In this document: in pieces, positions 24,822 to 32,163 of the stretch
Position numbering within the stretch: the first letter of the stretch is position 1
Layout: every line of letters begins with the position of its first letter
Source of the DNA: Paenibacillus caseinilyticus
GTDB taxonomy: Bacteria > Bacillota > Bacilli > Paenibacillales > NBRC-103111
Length of the DNA: 64,000 bases
Reading direction: 5' to 3'
NCBI RefSeq assembly: GCF_027533645.1
Contig: NZ_JAQAGY010000003.1
Span: 248,001 to 312,000 of the forward strand
Notes under the pieces: model-generated
Database searches by the model: none
What the model was told of the DNA's origin: nothing
The model's input: only the letters and a program-made list of their open reading frames with translations
Translations under genes and position numbers: made by a program

Positions 24822-25540
24822 GATTGTTCACGCTCCATCAGCCGAAGGCCCGCTTCCAGCAGTGACCGGTGGGTCCCCGCATCGGTCCACCATCCGCTGA
24901 GCATGCTGTAGCCCAGAAGCCCCTGCTCCGCATAGGCGTTATTCACATCCGTGATTTCCAATTCTCCGCGGGCCGACGGTTGTAATGTCTTGATAATATC
25001 GAAGACATGAGCATCATACAAATACATGCCGGTTACAGCATAGGTGGTCGGAGCCACCTGCGGCTTCTCCACGATGCGCACGATCCGGCCGCCGGCCAGC
25101 TCCGGAACGCCGTAACGCCGGGGGTCGTCTACCTTCTTCAGGAACACGTGGGCCCCCTCTTCCTTTCTCTCAAAACGTTCGGCCGCTTCCTTCAATGAGT
25201 CGTCGAACAGATTGTCGCCGAGGAGCACCATCAGCTTCTCGCCCGGCTTAACGAAGCTTTCAGCCAATCCAAGCGCCTCGGCGATGCCTCCCGCCGCCTC
25301 CTGGATCCCATAGCTTACCTTCATGCCCCACGGCTTCCCGCTGCCGATATAATCGGTGTAAAGACCCGCAGACTGCCTGCCGGTCACCAGCATCACTTGT
25401 TCGATCCCAGCTTCCGCCATTTTGTCCAATGCATAATGGATCATAGGGTACTTACCGACGGGCAGCAGATGTTTGTTCACGATATTCGTCATCGGCCTCA
25501 GTCTCGTACCGGTGCCTCCCGCCAAAATTACGCCTTTCAT
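24818..25540 (-). CDS. rmlA: Glucose-1-phosphate thymidylyltransferase (short form)
   Basis: A 240-residue nucleotidyltransferase that makes dTDP-glucose, first step to dTDP-rhamnose. The start MKGVILAGGTGTRLRPMTNI, VNKHLLPVGKYPMIHYAL and the metal-binding LLGDNLFDDSL are diagnostic. At 240 residues it is of the short Gram-positive type that lacks the C-terminal extension of E. coli RmlA, like the B. subtilis SpsI relatives. ATG 25540 has GGGGAAG upstream and begins the enzyme motif; a start at 25564 would add eight residues. First gene of the rml operon. Confidence 0.94.
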   Translation of the reverse strand: MKGVILAGGTGTRLRPMTNIVNKHLLPVGKYPMIHYALDKMAEAGIEQVMLVTGRQSAGLYTDYIGSGKPWGMKVSYGIQEAAGGIAEALGLAESFVKPGEKLMVLLGDNLFDDSLKEAAERFERKEEGAHVFLKKVDDPRRYGVPELAGGRIVRIVEKPQVAPTTYAVTGMYLYDAHVFDIIKTLQPSARGELEITDVNNAYAEQGLLGYSMLSGWWTDAGTHRSLLEAGLRLMEREQS

Positions 25541-25602
25541 CGCGCTTCCCCTTTCCGCATTCATGATGATTGTTTATCGATGATGAATGAATGCCATAGT
25601 GC

Positions 25603-25611
25603 TATGATATG
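25603..25611 (-). promoter_or_regulatory. Possible sigma-K -10 element of the rml operon
   Basis: Minus strand CATATCATA matches CATAnnnTA, 63 bases before rmlA. The nearest AC for a -35 is two bases farther than consensus, so this is only a partial match. Confidence 0.35.
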
Positions 25612-25737
25612 CACCCTCCGTCATAGTCTAGTGGACGAATACCGCCTCCAGGCATAAATTGGCGGATGCCCCCTTCGCCCATACCAAAGAGCCGCCCCCC
25701 TTAGGGAGACGGCATCCAGTAAGACACGCTTCATCGA

Positions 25738-26436
25738 TTATCCCTTATACTTCAAAAACAACTCGATTGCGTCCGCATCGAACTTTTTATCCTTGGGGGC
25801 AAGCAGGCCTAGTCCGTGATGGTACGGGGTGCTGTGAAAGCTTATCGCCAGTTTCGTTTCGGCCAGAAAGTCTTCTACAGCTGTCATCACGCCGTTGCGC
25901 GGACCGAATTCATGCAGGGCATGATAACTGCCTGCGTTGACTCCGCCTTCGGGCACCAATGAGCTTAGGCCGCGGACTATTCCAAGCCTGGCATACGGAT
26001 GCCGGAATGCGGGAGGAACCGTCTCCGGAAAATAATAGAGGTCCCGCCGGCCATACGGCCAGTCGATATCATGGAGGAAGACGAGCGGGAACTTCCCGCT
26101 TCGAAGCGCTTCCCTCTCGATTGCCTTCAGTTCGTGATAGACGGTAAACCAGTTATGATCCCCGTCGATGAAGACTGCATCATAATCCCTCAGCTCCGGA
26201 AGCACATGCAGGCTGTAGTCCCGTAAGTAGTTAAACCGCCCTTGGTATTCCGTCTTGAACTCCTCCCATGGCGGGAAAACGCCGGGATCGATCACAAGCA
26301 GTTTACCATTAGCCTCATGGCAGTATGCCAACAACTGCCTTGTGTTCTGCCCGTCCAGCGCCCCGATCTCGACCAATCTCCGGACCTTCTTCTTCCGCAG
26401 CAAAGGCAGGACTACCTCATTCCAAAAAATAAACAA
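25738..26436 (-). CDS. Class I SAM-dependent methyltransferase (Methyltransf_24 type)
   Basis: A 232-residue protein. The SAM loop is RLVEIGALDGQNTRQLLAYC (residues 19-38), an acidic strand end follows in LLVIDPGVFPP, and a metal or substrate site DAVFIDGDHNWFTVYHELKAI is typical of the Methyltransf_24/cephalosporin-hydroxylase-like group often found in glycan and surface polysaccharide loci. Sugar O-methylation is therefore a fair guess. The start is TTG at 26434-26436 with AGGGGG nine bases before it; the nearby ATG is out of frame. It stands between the rml operon and the giant repeat gene, all on the minus strand. Confidence 0.8.
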   Translation of the reverse strand: MFIFWNEVVLPLLRKKKVRRLVEIGALDGQNTRQLLAYCHEANGKLLVIDPGVFPPWEEFKTEYQGRFNYLRDYSLHVLPELRDYDAVFIDGDHNWFTVYHELKAIEREALRSGKFPLVFLHDIDWPYGRRDLYYFPETVPPAFRHPYARLGIVRGLSSLVPEGGVNAGSYHALHEFGPRNGVMTAVEDFLAETKLAISFHSTPYHHGLGLLAPKDKKFDADAIELFLKYKG

Positions 26437-26692
26437 TTTCTCATACCCCCTTCGTTCATTAAACCCTTTGGTCGTCTATCGTGAAATAACGCTGTATTGC
26501 GGGCCAAACTTCACTGTGCGATATAACAGTAGAGGGCGTGCCCATCCCGGTGATCGCCGCAAGAACGGCTGCAGCTCGGGTCGGGACGGTAATCGTGCCC
26601 TGATGGGTTACAGCTATAATATTCATTTACTTCTACTAAGCTTGTATCTTCGTCCAGTCAATTCTCAAAATAGACATGGGTCCCTAAGCAGC

Positions 26693-26732
26693 AACAAAAC
26701 CTCAAGCTCCTGCTAAAGTGCAGGGCTTGAGG
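26693..26732 (-). terminator. Terminator of the giant repeat gene
   Basis: Minus strand CCTCAAGC.CCTGC, short loop, GCAGG.GCTTGAGG, then TTTTGTT. It lies about 55 bases past the stop, beyond the 18-base direct repeats. The rest of the gap 26437-26692 shows no gene. Confidence 0.8.
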
Positions 26733-26776
26733 TTGTATTTGGGCTTGAGGCTGTATTTGAGCTTGAGGCTGATAGA
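26723..26776. repeat. Three tandem 18-base direct repeats
   Basis: GGGCTTGAGGTTGTATTT (26723-26740), GGGCTTGAGGCTGTATTT (26741-26758) and GAGCTTGAGGCTGATAGA (26759-26776), between the giant gene and its terminator. The first repeat also forms one arm of the terminator stem. Confidence 0.85.
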
Positions 26777-26787
26777 GCAATTGCTTC

Positions 26788-29700
26788 TTACTTGGCTGTC
26801 CTGCCCATAGCAATCCAGTTCACATAGCCTTCGCACTCTGGCGAGAAGCCGCTGCGAACAATCTCCAGGATCGCGCTCTCGCGTCCTTTCGACTTGATGA
26901 CCGCGTAGCAGTCCTGGTGGCTCGTCGTAGCAACAAGCGCATAATGCTCATCAGCGAATGGCTGGTCAAAAGTTATGCCCACTTCTACCTTAGCCGCTTC
27001 ATCTGAGAACAGGAACAGGCTGAGCCCGAACTGCTGCAGAGGGACTGCGGCTGGCGGGATGATCGCCGGTGCTTCGCCGACTTCCTGCTTTGGCAGCATG
27101 ACGGCTGCTTCAGCTTCCAGCGTCTCTGCTGCTTCTTCTGTATGGGCTGCCTGCTCCAGAGATTCCCCAAGGAAACCGGCATCCATAGACGCATCTTCCT
27201 CGGCCGCAGCCTCCGAGCTTGCAGCAGACAAGGTCTCCGGGGATCCCGTGTCTTCCCATTGCGCTTCGGTGAGCTCCCGCGTCAGGACTTCAAGCTCCGC
27301 CGACACTTCTGCCTCAGCCGTATCGGCCGCTTTCGTCTCTTCGACTGCCGCCGGTTGCGGCAGCGGCACATCCGTCACAGCCGTCACAGCCGACTCCAGA
27401 GCCTGAGCCGATGCCATCCCCGCCCGCGCTCCGAGCAGTGCCTGCAGCGAAGGCTCCAAATGCAGCAGGGAGATGCTGCCCGGCAGCAGGTGGTAACCGG
27501 AAACAGATTCCTGCTTGATGTGCAGACCGTCGATGGAACCGTCCGTAATATGCGTGCCGGAGACCGAGGCAAGAGCGAGCTTGTCGCCAGTGACGGATCC
27601 GCTGGCAAGCTTCTCCGTCGTTACGGATTTCGAAGCCATCTTATCGCCGGTTACCGAGCCGGACGCCAGCTTCTCCGCCGTCACCGACTTCGTTCCGAGC
27701 TTCTCTGCGGTTACCGACTTCGGTGCGAGTTTCTCTGTCGTTACCGATTCGACCGCAAGCCGCTCTGTGGTCACCGAAGCCAAGGCAAGCTTCTCTGTAG
27801 TAACCGTCTCGTCAGCCAGCTTCTCTGCGGTCACCGACACGGCAGCGAGCTTCTCCGCCGTCACCGATTCGGCCGCAAGCTTCTCTGCCGTAACGGATTC
27901 CGCTCCCAGCTTCTCCGTCGTCACCGACTCCGCGGCCAGCTTCTCCGCCGTCACCGACACGGCAGCCAGCTTCTCGGCGGTCACGGATTCCGCCGCAAGC
28001 TTCTCGGCCGTAACAGATTCCGCTCCCAGCTTCTCCGACGTCACCGCCTCCAGTGCCAGCTTCCCGGCTACCACCGACTCCGCGGCCAGCTTCTCCGATG
28101 TGACCGCCTCGGCCGCCAACTTCTCGGCCGTCACCGCCTCGGCCGCCAGCTTCTCCGTCGTCACCGACTCGGGTGCCAGCTTCTCCGTCGTGACGGACTC
28201 CACAGCCAGCTTCTCGGATGTGACCGCCTCGGCCGCCAGCGTGCCGGAAACCACCGCCTCAGGTGCCAGCTTCTCCGTCGTCACTGCTTCCGGCGCCAGC
28301 TTGGCGGTGACTACCGACTCCGCCCCAAGCTTCTCCGCCGTCACCGCTTCCGGTGCCAGCTTCTCGGTCACCACCGACTCCGATGCCAGCTTCTCCGTCG
28401 TCACCGCCGATGCGGCCAGCTTTCCTTCCGATACGGACTCCGGTGCCAGCTGTTCTGCCGTCACCGACTCACCCGCCAGCTTTGCCGTAGTCACCGACTC
28501 CGCCGCAAGCTTCTCCGTCGTGACCGAATCGGCAGCCAGGATCTCCGCCGTGACCGACTCCGTCGCAAGCTTCTCGGTGATGACCGCCTGGGGTCCGAGC
28601 TTCTCCGTCGTCACCGACTCGGCCGCAAGCTTCCCTGTCACCACGGACTCCGATGCCAGCTTCTCGGTCGTCACCGCTTCCGCTCCGAGCTTCTCCGCCG
28701 TCACGGACTCGGCTGCCAGTTTCTCGGCCGTCACCGCTTCCGCGGCCAGCTTCTCCGACGTCACCGCCTCCGGCGCCAGTTTCCATGTCACCACGGACTC
28801 CGCTGCCAGCTTCTCCGACGTTACCGATTGCGCTGCCAGCTTCTCCGTTACAACCGACTGGAATGCGAGCTTATCCGCGGTCACCGACTCCGTTGCCAGC
28901 TTCTGCGATGTGACCGCCTCGGGAGACAGCTTCTCGGCCGTCACCACTTCGTCCGACAGCTTCTCCATCGTCACGCTTGCCGCAGCCAGCTTCTCGGCCG
29001 TCACTGCTTCTGCAGCGAGCTTCTCCGCTGTAACCGACTCCGATGCCAGCTTCTCCGTCGTCACGGCTCCCGGAGACAGCTTCTCCGCCGTCACGCTTTC
29101 TTCGGCCAGTTTCTCCGCCGTCACAGCACAAGATGCAAGCTTCTCCACCGTTACGGCTTCCACGGACAGCTTCTCCGCCGTGACCGCCTCCACAGCCAGC
29201 TTCTCTGTCGTCACGGACTCCGCAACCAGCTTCTCTCTCGTCACGGACGCCGAGGCCAGCTTCTCTTCTGTTACCGACTCCGCCGCCAGCTTCTCCGCCG
29301 TGACCGCATTCGCCGCGAGCTTCTCCGCCGTCACCGCGTCGGGCGCCAGCTGCTCTCCGCCAACAGCCCCCGTCGCCAGATGGGACCCTGTAACGGTACC
29401 TAGTGCAATCCGGCTGCCTTCCACGGCCCCCTCAGCCAGGTGCTGGTTCCGCACGGCTCCAGCTGTAAGATGCAGCGAGGTCACTGCCCCTTCGGCAAGC
29501 TTCTCGGCCGATACGGACGCATTCTCCAGCTTATCACGGGTTACAGCCCCGGTTGCCAGCTGCTGGGACTTCACGGCTGACTTGGCCAGATGCGCGCTGC
29601 CTACCGATCCTGGGGATAAGTGCTCGGACTGTACCGCTTCCCGGGCCAGCTTCTCCGAGGTTACGCTGACATGGGCCAGCTTCGCGGAAGTCACTGCAAG

Positions 29701-31722
29701 GTTCGTCAGCTTGTCGGTCGAGACCGATTCCACCGAGAGCTTCGACGTCGTGACGCTCTGATTGCCCAGATGCATGGAATGCACGAGATTCTCCGTCAGA
29801 TGCTGGGACTGCACCGATCCATTCGCCAGATGTACAGCTGTCACCGAACGGTCCTGCAGCTTCTCGGCCGTGACGCTGCGGTCCTGCAAATGTTCGGAGT
29901 CTACGGCTCTCGGCCCCAGGTGGCCCGCCTGCACGACCTTGGATTCCAGGTGGACGGAGAGCACCGATCCCGGCGCCAGATGCCCCGCTTGCACAGATTT
30001 CGGGGAGAGCTTCAGTGAAGTCACTACCCCATTGCCCAGCTTCTCCGTCGTAACGGCACCGTCAGACAACTGGGATGTGCCGATGCTCGACGGCACGATT
30101 TTCTCTGCGGACACAGCATGGGAGGCCAGGTGGTTTCCCTCGATCCCTCCCGCCTGCACATGCCTGCCTTCGACACTGGATTCGGTGAGGTGAATGCTCT
30201 GAACGGCATTCTTGGACAGTTTGCCGGAGGTTACGGAACCGTCCTTGAGCTGTTCGGACTGCACTGCTTCATCAGCCAGGTGAAAAGCTTCGATCTGCTT
30301 CGAAGCGATATTCGTCCCGCGTACACTGCCGGGGGCCAAATGATCATGGACGATCGAACTCAGCTTGAGATGTTCGGAAGCGATGCTCCATGCCGCCAGC
30401 TTCTCTTCGGTCACGGATTCATTCGCAAGCTTCTCCGTCGATACCGCACCGTCGGCCAGCTGGGAAGAACCGACACTGGACGGAGCAATCTTCTCGGCCG
30501 ACACGGCATGGGGGCTCAGGTGGCGTCCCTCGATCCCTCCGGTCTGCACGTGCCTGCCCTCGACACTGGATTCACTCAGATGCTTGCCCTGAACGGAGTT
30601 CTTGGCCAATTTACCGGAGGCCACGGAGCCATCCCTGAGGTGGAGAGACTGCACGGCATCTTCTGCCAAATGATAGGACTCTACCTGCTTCGATGCGATA
30701 TTCGTGCCCCGGACGCTGCCTGGAGCCAGATGATCATGCAGAATCGTCTTCAGTTTGAGATGCTCGGCAGCGACACTCCACGGCGCCAGCTTTTCCTCGG
30801 TCACCGCTTGGAGGGCCAGTTTCTCGGTTGTAATCTCACCGTCGGCAATCTTTGGCGCGGTGACCGCCCCATCCCGAAGTTTATCGCTGCCAACCGCCCC
30901 GTCGGCCAGCTTCGCCGTATTCACGCTGCCATTGGCGAGCTGCGCGCTCTGGATGGCTCCGCTTTTGATTTTGTCCGAGGTAATCGATTGATACTGGATC
31001 ATCTCGCCAGATATCGCCTCGTCGGCGAGATGCTTCGCATGAATCGAGCCGTCGGCAATCTTCATCGCGTCAATCGTCTTATCGGCGAGTTTCTCCGAAG
31101 TAATGCTGCTGTCGAGCAGCTTCTCGCCGGATATCGAGCGGTCGCGCACCTTATCCGACGTGACGGCGCCGGGAGCCAGGATATCCTCGGTTACCGAACG
31201 GGGAGCGAGCTTCTGCCCGGTAATGGAGCGGTCAGCCAGCTTGGTGCTGTCCACTGCGTAATCCGCGAGGTTCTCCCGGCTGACTCCCCCGCGCCTGATC
31301 CGGGTGCCGTCTACGGCATAACGGGCAATCTTCTCCGTAGTCACCGACTCATCGCCGAGATCGTCGGTATACACATTCGCTCCCTGGAATGCCCGCCGGT
31401 TCTCCGGCTTCGGCTGGATCGTCAAGAGTCCGGGCACGGGCGGTTCCGCCGGCAGCACCGTCGGTTTCGATACTGCGGCCCTTTTCGGCGGCGTTGGAAT
31501 TTCCTCGGGTTCTACGACGCTCTCCGCCTCGCTGTAATTAAACTCCTCTTCGGCTGTCTCCGGCGTCAGAACCTGCGATATAGAAGCATCTTCCTTAGGT
31601 ACTCCCCGAGCCCCCAGCTTGCTTGGCTTCTCATCCAGCCAGCTGAGCTCATTGATATAGGTTCCCATACGCTGCGTGCGGGGTTTATACTTGCCGACTG
31701 AGCGGCGGCTGTCCTTTTTCAT
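26788..31722 (-). CDS. Giant decapeptide-repeat fibre protein, 1644 residues
   Basis: Residues 1-122 are a basic then acidic/Pro-rich leader with no signal peptide (MKKDSRRSVGKYKPRTQRMG; ANVYTDDLGD). Residues 123-1419 are about 130 tandem ten-residue units of the form (A/S)V(T/S)xEKLAxx. Hydrophobic V and L positions alternate with polar ones, a pattern known from trimeric beta-helical phage tail fibres. Residues 1420-1560 are acidic and Ala/Glu-rich. Residues 1565-1644 form a compact C-terminal domain (FGLSLFLFSDEAAKVEVGIT; GYVNWIAMGRTAK) with the NWIAxG ending of what I recall as the WIAG-tail domain of Paenibacillus proteins; that link needs a search. Lack of a signal peptide and a sigma-K-like promoter point to mother-cell assembly on the spore. 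ATG 31722 with TAGGAGG upstream. Confidence 0.88.
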   Translation of the reverse strand: MKKDSRRSVGKYKPRTQRMGTYINELSWLDEKPSKLGARGVPKEDASISQVLTPETAEEEFNYSEAESVVEPEEIPTPPKRAAVSKPTVLPAEPPVPGLLTIQPKPENRRAFQGANVYTDDLGDESVTTEKIARYAVDGTRIRRGGVSRENLADYAVDSTKLADRSITGQKLAPRSVTEDILAPGAVTSDKVRDRSISGEKLLDSSITSEKLADKTIDAMKIADGSIHAKHLADEAISGEMIQYQSITSDKIKSGAIQSAQLANGSVNTAKLADGAVGSDKLRDGAVTAPKIADGEITTEKLALQAVTEEKLAPWSVAAEHLKLKTILHDHLAPGSVRGTNIASKQVESYHLAEDAVQSLHLRDGSVASGKLAKNSVQGKHLSESSVEGRHVQTGGIEGRHLSPHAVSAEKIAPSSVGSSQLADGAVSTEKLANESVTEEKLAAWSIASEHLKLSSIVHDHLAPGSVRGTNIASKQIEAFHLADEAVQSEQLKDGSVTSGKLSKNAVQSIHLTESSVEGRHVQAGGIEGNHLASHAVSAEKIVPSSIGTSQLSDGAVTTEKLGNGVVTSLKLSPKSVQAGHLAPGSVLSVHLESKVVQAGHLGPRAVDSEHLQDRSVTAEKLQDRSVTAVHLANGSVQSQHLTENLVHSMHLGNQSVTTSKLSVESVSTDKLTNLAVTSAKLAHVSVTSEKLAREAVQSEHLSPGSVGSAHLAKSAVKSQQLATGAVTRDKLENASVSAEKLAEGAVTSLHLTAGAVRNQHLAEGAVEGSRIALGTVTGSHLATGAVGGEQLAPDAVTAEKLAANAVTAEKLAAESVTEEKLASASVTREKLVAESVTTEKLAVEAVTAEKLSVEAVTVEKLASCAVTAEKLAEESVTAEKLSPGAVTTEKLASESVTAEKLAAEAVTAEKLAAASVTMEKLSDEVVTAEKLSPEAVTSQKLATESVTADKLAFQSVVTEKLAAQSVTSEKLAAESVVTWKLAPEAVTSEKLAAEAVTAEKLAAESVTAEKLGAEAVTTEKLASESVVTGKLAAESVTTEKLGPQAVITEKLATESVTAEILAADSVTTEKLAAESVTTAKLAGESVTAEQLAPESVSEGKLAASAVTTEKLASESVVTEKLAPEAVTAEKLGAESVVTAKLAPEAVTTEKLAPEAVVSGTLAAEAVTSEKLAVESVTTEKLAPESVTTEKLAAEAVTAEKLAAEAVTSEKLAAESVVAGKLALEAVTSEKLGAESVTAEKLAAESVTAEKLAAVSVTAEKLAAESVTTEKLGAESVTAEKLAAESVTAEKLAAVSVTAEKLADETVTTEKLALASVTTERLAVESVTTEKLAPKSVTAEKLGTKSVTAEKLASGSVTGDKMASKSVTTEKLASGSVTGDKLALASVSGTHITDGSIDGLHIKQESVSGYHLLPGSISLLHLEPSLQALLGARAGMASAQALESAVTAVTDVPLPQPAAVEETKAADTAEAEVSAELEVLTRELTEAQWEDTGSPETLSAASSEAAAEEDASMDAGFLGESLEQAAHTEEAAETLEAEAAVMLPKQEVGEAPAIIPPAAVPLQQFGLSLFLFSDEAAKVEVGITFDQPFADEHYALVATTSHQDCYAVIKSKGRESAILEIVRSGFSPECEGYVNWIAMGRTAK
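27466..31356 (-). repeat. About 130 tandem 30-bp coding repeats
   Basis: In-frame 30-bp units encoding (A/S)V(T/S)xEKLAxx. The half near the C-terminal end (27.6-29.3 kb) is the most uniform, suggesting recent expansion by slippage or unequal exchange; the N-terminal half is more diverse. Confidence 0.93.
30028..30807 (-). repeat. Two tandem 390-bp super-repeats inside the giant gene
   Basis: Thirteen decapeptide units are duplicated as a block: 30418-30807 (residues 306-435) and 30028-30417 (residues 436-565). Both contain HDHLAPGSVRGTNIASKQ and SSVEGRHVQ.GGIEG in the same order. The shared string TGATCATG recurs exactly 390 bases apart (30341 and 30731). Confidence 0.9.
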
Positions 31723-31795
31723 GAGGGTCCTCCTAAATATAAATTCATGGGCTCTTATGCGATCAGGCAGGGTGTCTTGAGCCTGCGGTCATTGA

Positions 31796-31824
31796 TAACA
31801 TATGCATATACCTAGGAAGTGGTC
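31796..31824 (-). promoter_or_regulatory. Sigma-K-like promoter of the giant repeat gene
   Basis: Minus strand GACC, 16 bases, CATATGTTA: full -10 match and correct spacing, one mismatch at the outer -35 base. Leader of about 65 bases. In the 441-base gap 31723-32163 the only other feature I see is the terminator at 32037-32078. Confidence 0.65.
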
Positions 31825-32036
31825 ATTCGCCTTCTGCAAAATAGGCTGAAAGCCAGCTAAAAGCCCGTGCCTCCCCCATGGTTCCGGGCTATCGCTGCCG
31901 CACGGCCGGTCCCTGTGACGGCTCGGCCGCGCTCCGCCTCAAGCCGCCTCCCCAGACGGGAAGCGAGACAGCCGGCGCTCCTCCAATATAAGAGCTTCTT
32001 GTGACAAGCTCCGCAGGTTCCCTCTTGATGCCATGC

Positions 32037-32078
32037 CAAAAAAGCATCCGGCCTCCTCCGGAGAGGAACGGATGCTTC
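32037..32078 (-). terminator. Terminator of the GT4 glycosyltransferase gene
   Basis: Minus strand AAGCATCCG, 18-base loop with its own small stem, CGGATGCTT followed by TTTT. Confidence 0.85.
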
Positions 32079-32163
32079 CACTTTGATATACTGCAGATGC
32101 CCCAAGGTCCCGCTGAGAACGGAGGGCGACCTTGCATGGCTGCCTGTCAAGAAGGTCAGCAGC

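Noticed and set aside
27142-29761. Two very long plus-strand open frames (about 750 codons each) opposite the giant repeat gene
   Set aside because: They mirror the 30-bp repeats on the other strand; composition is monotonous (Arg/Leu/His or Ser/Val/Thr), there is no ribosome site, and the minus frame has a recognisable N- and C-terminal domain.
27466-31356. Array of 30-bp repeats resembling a CRISPR or satellite
   Set aside because: There are no unique spacers; the units are contiguous, in frame, and code for a regular decapeptide.
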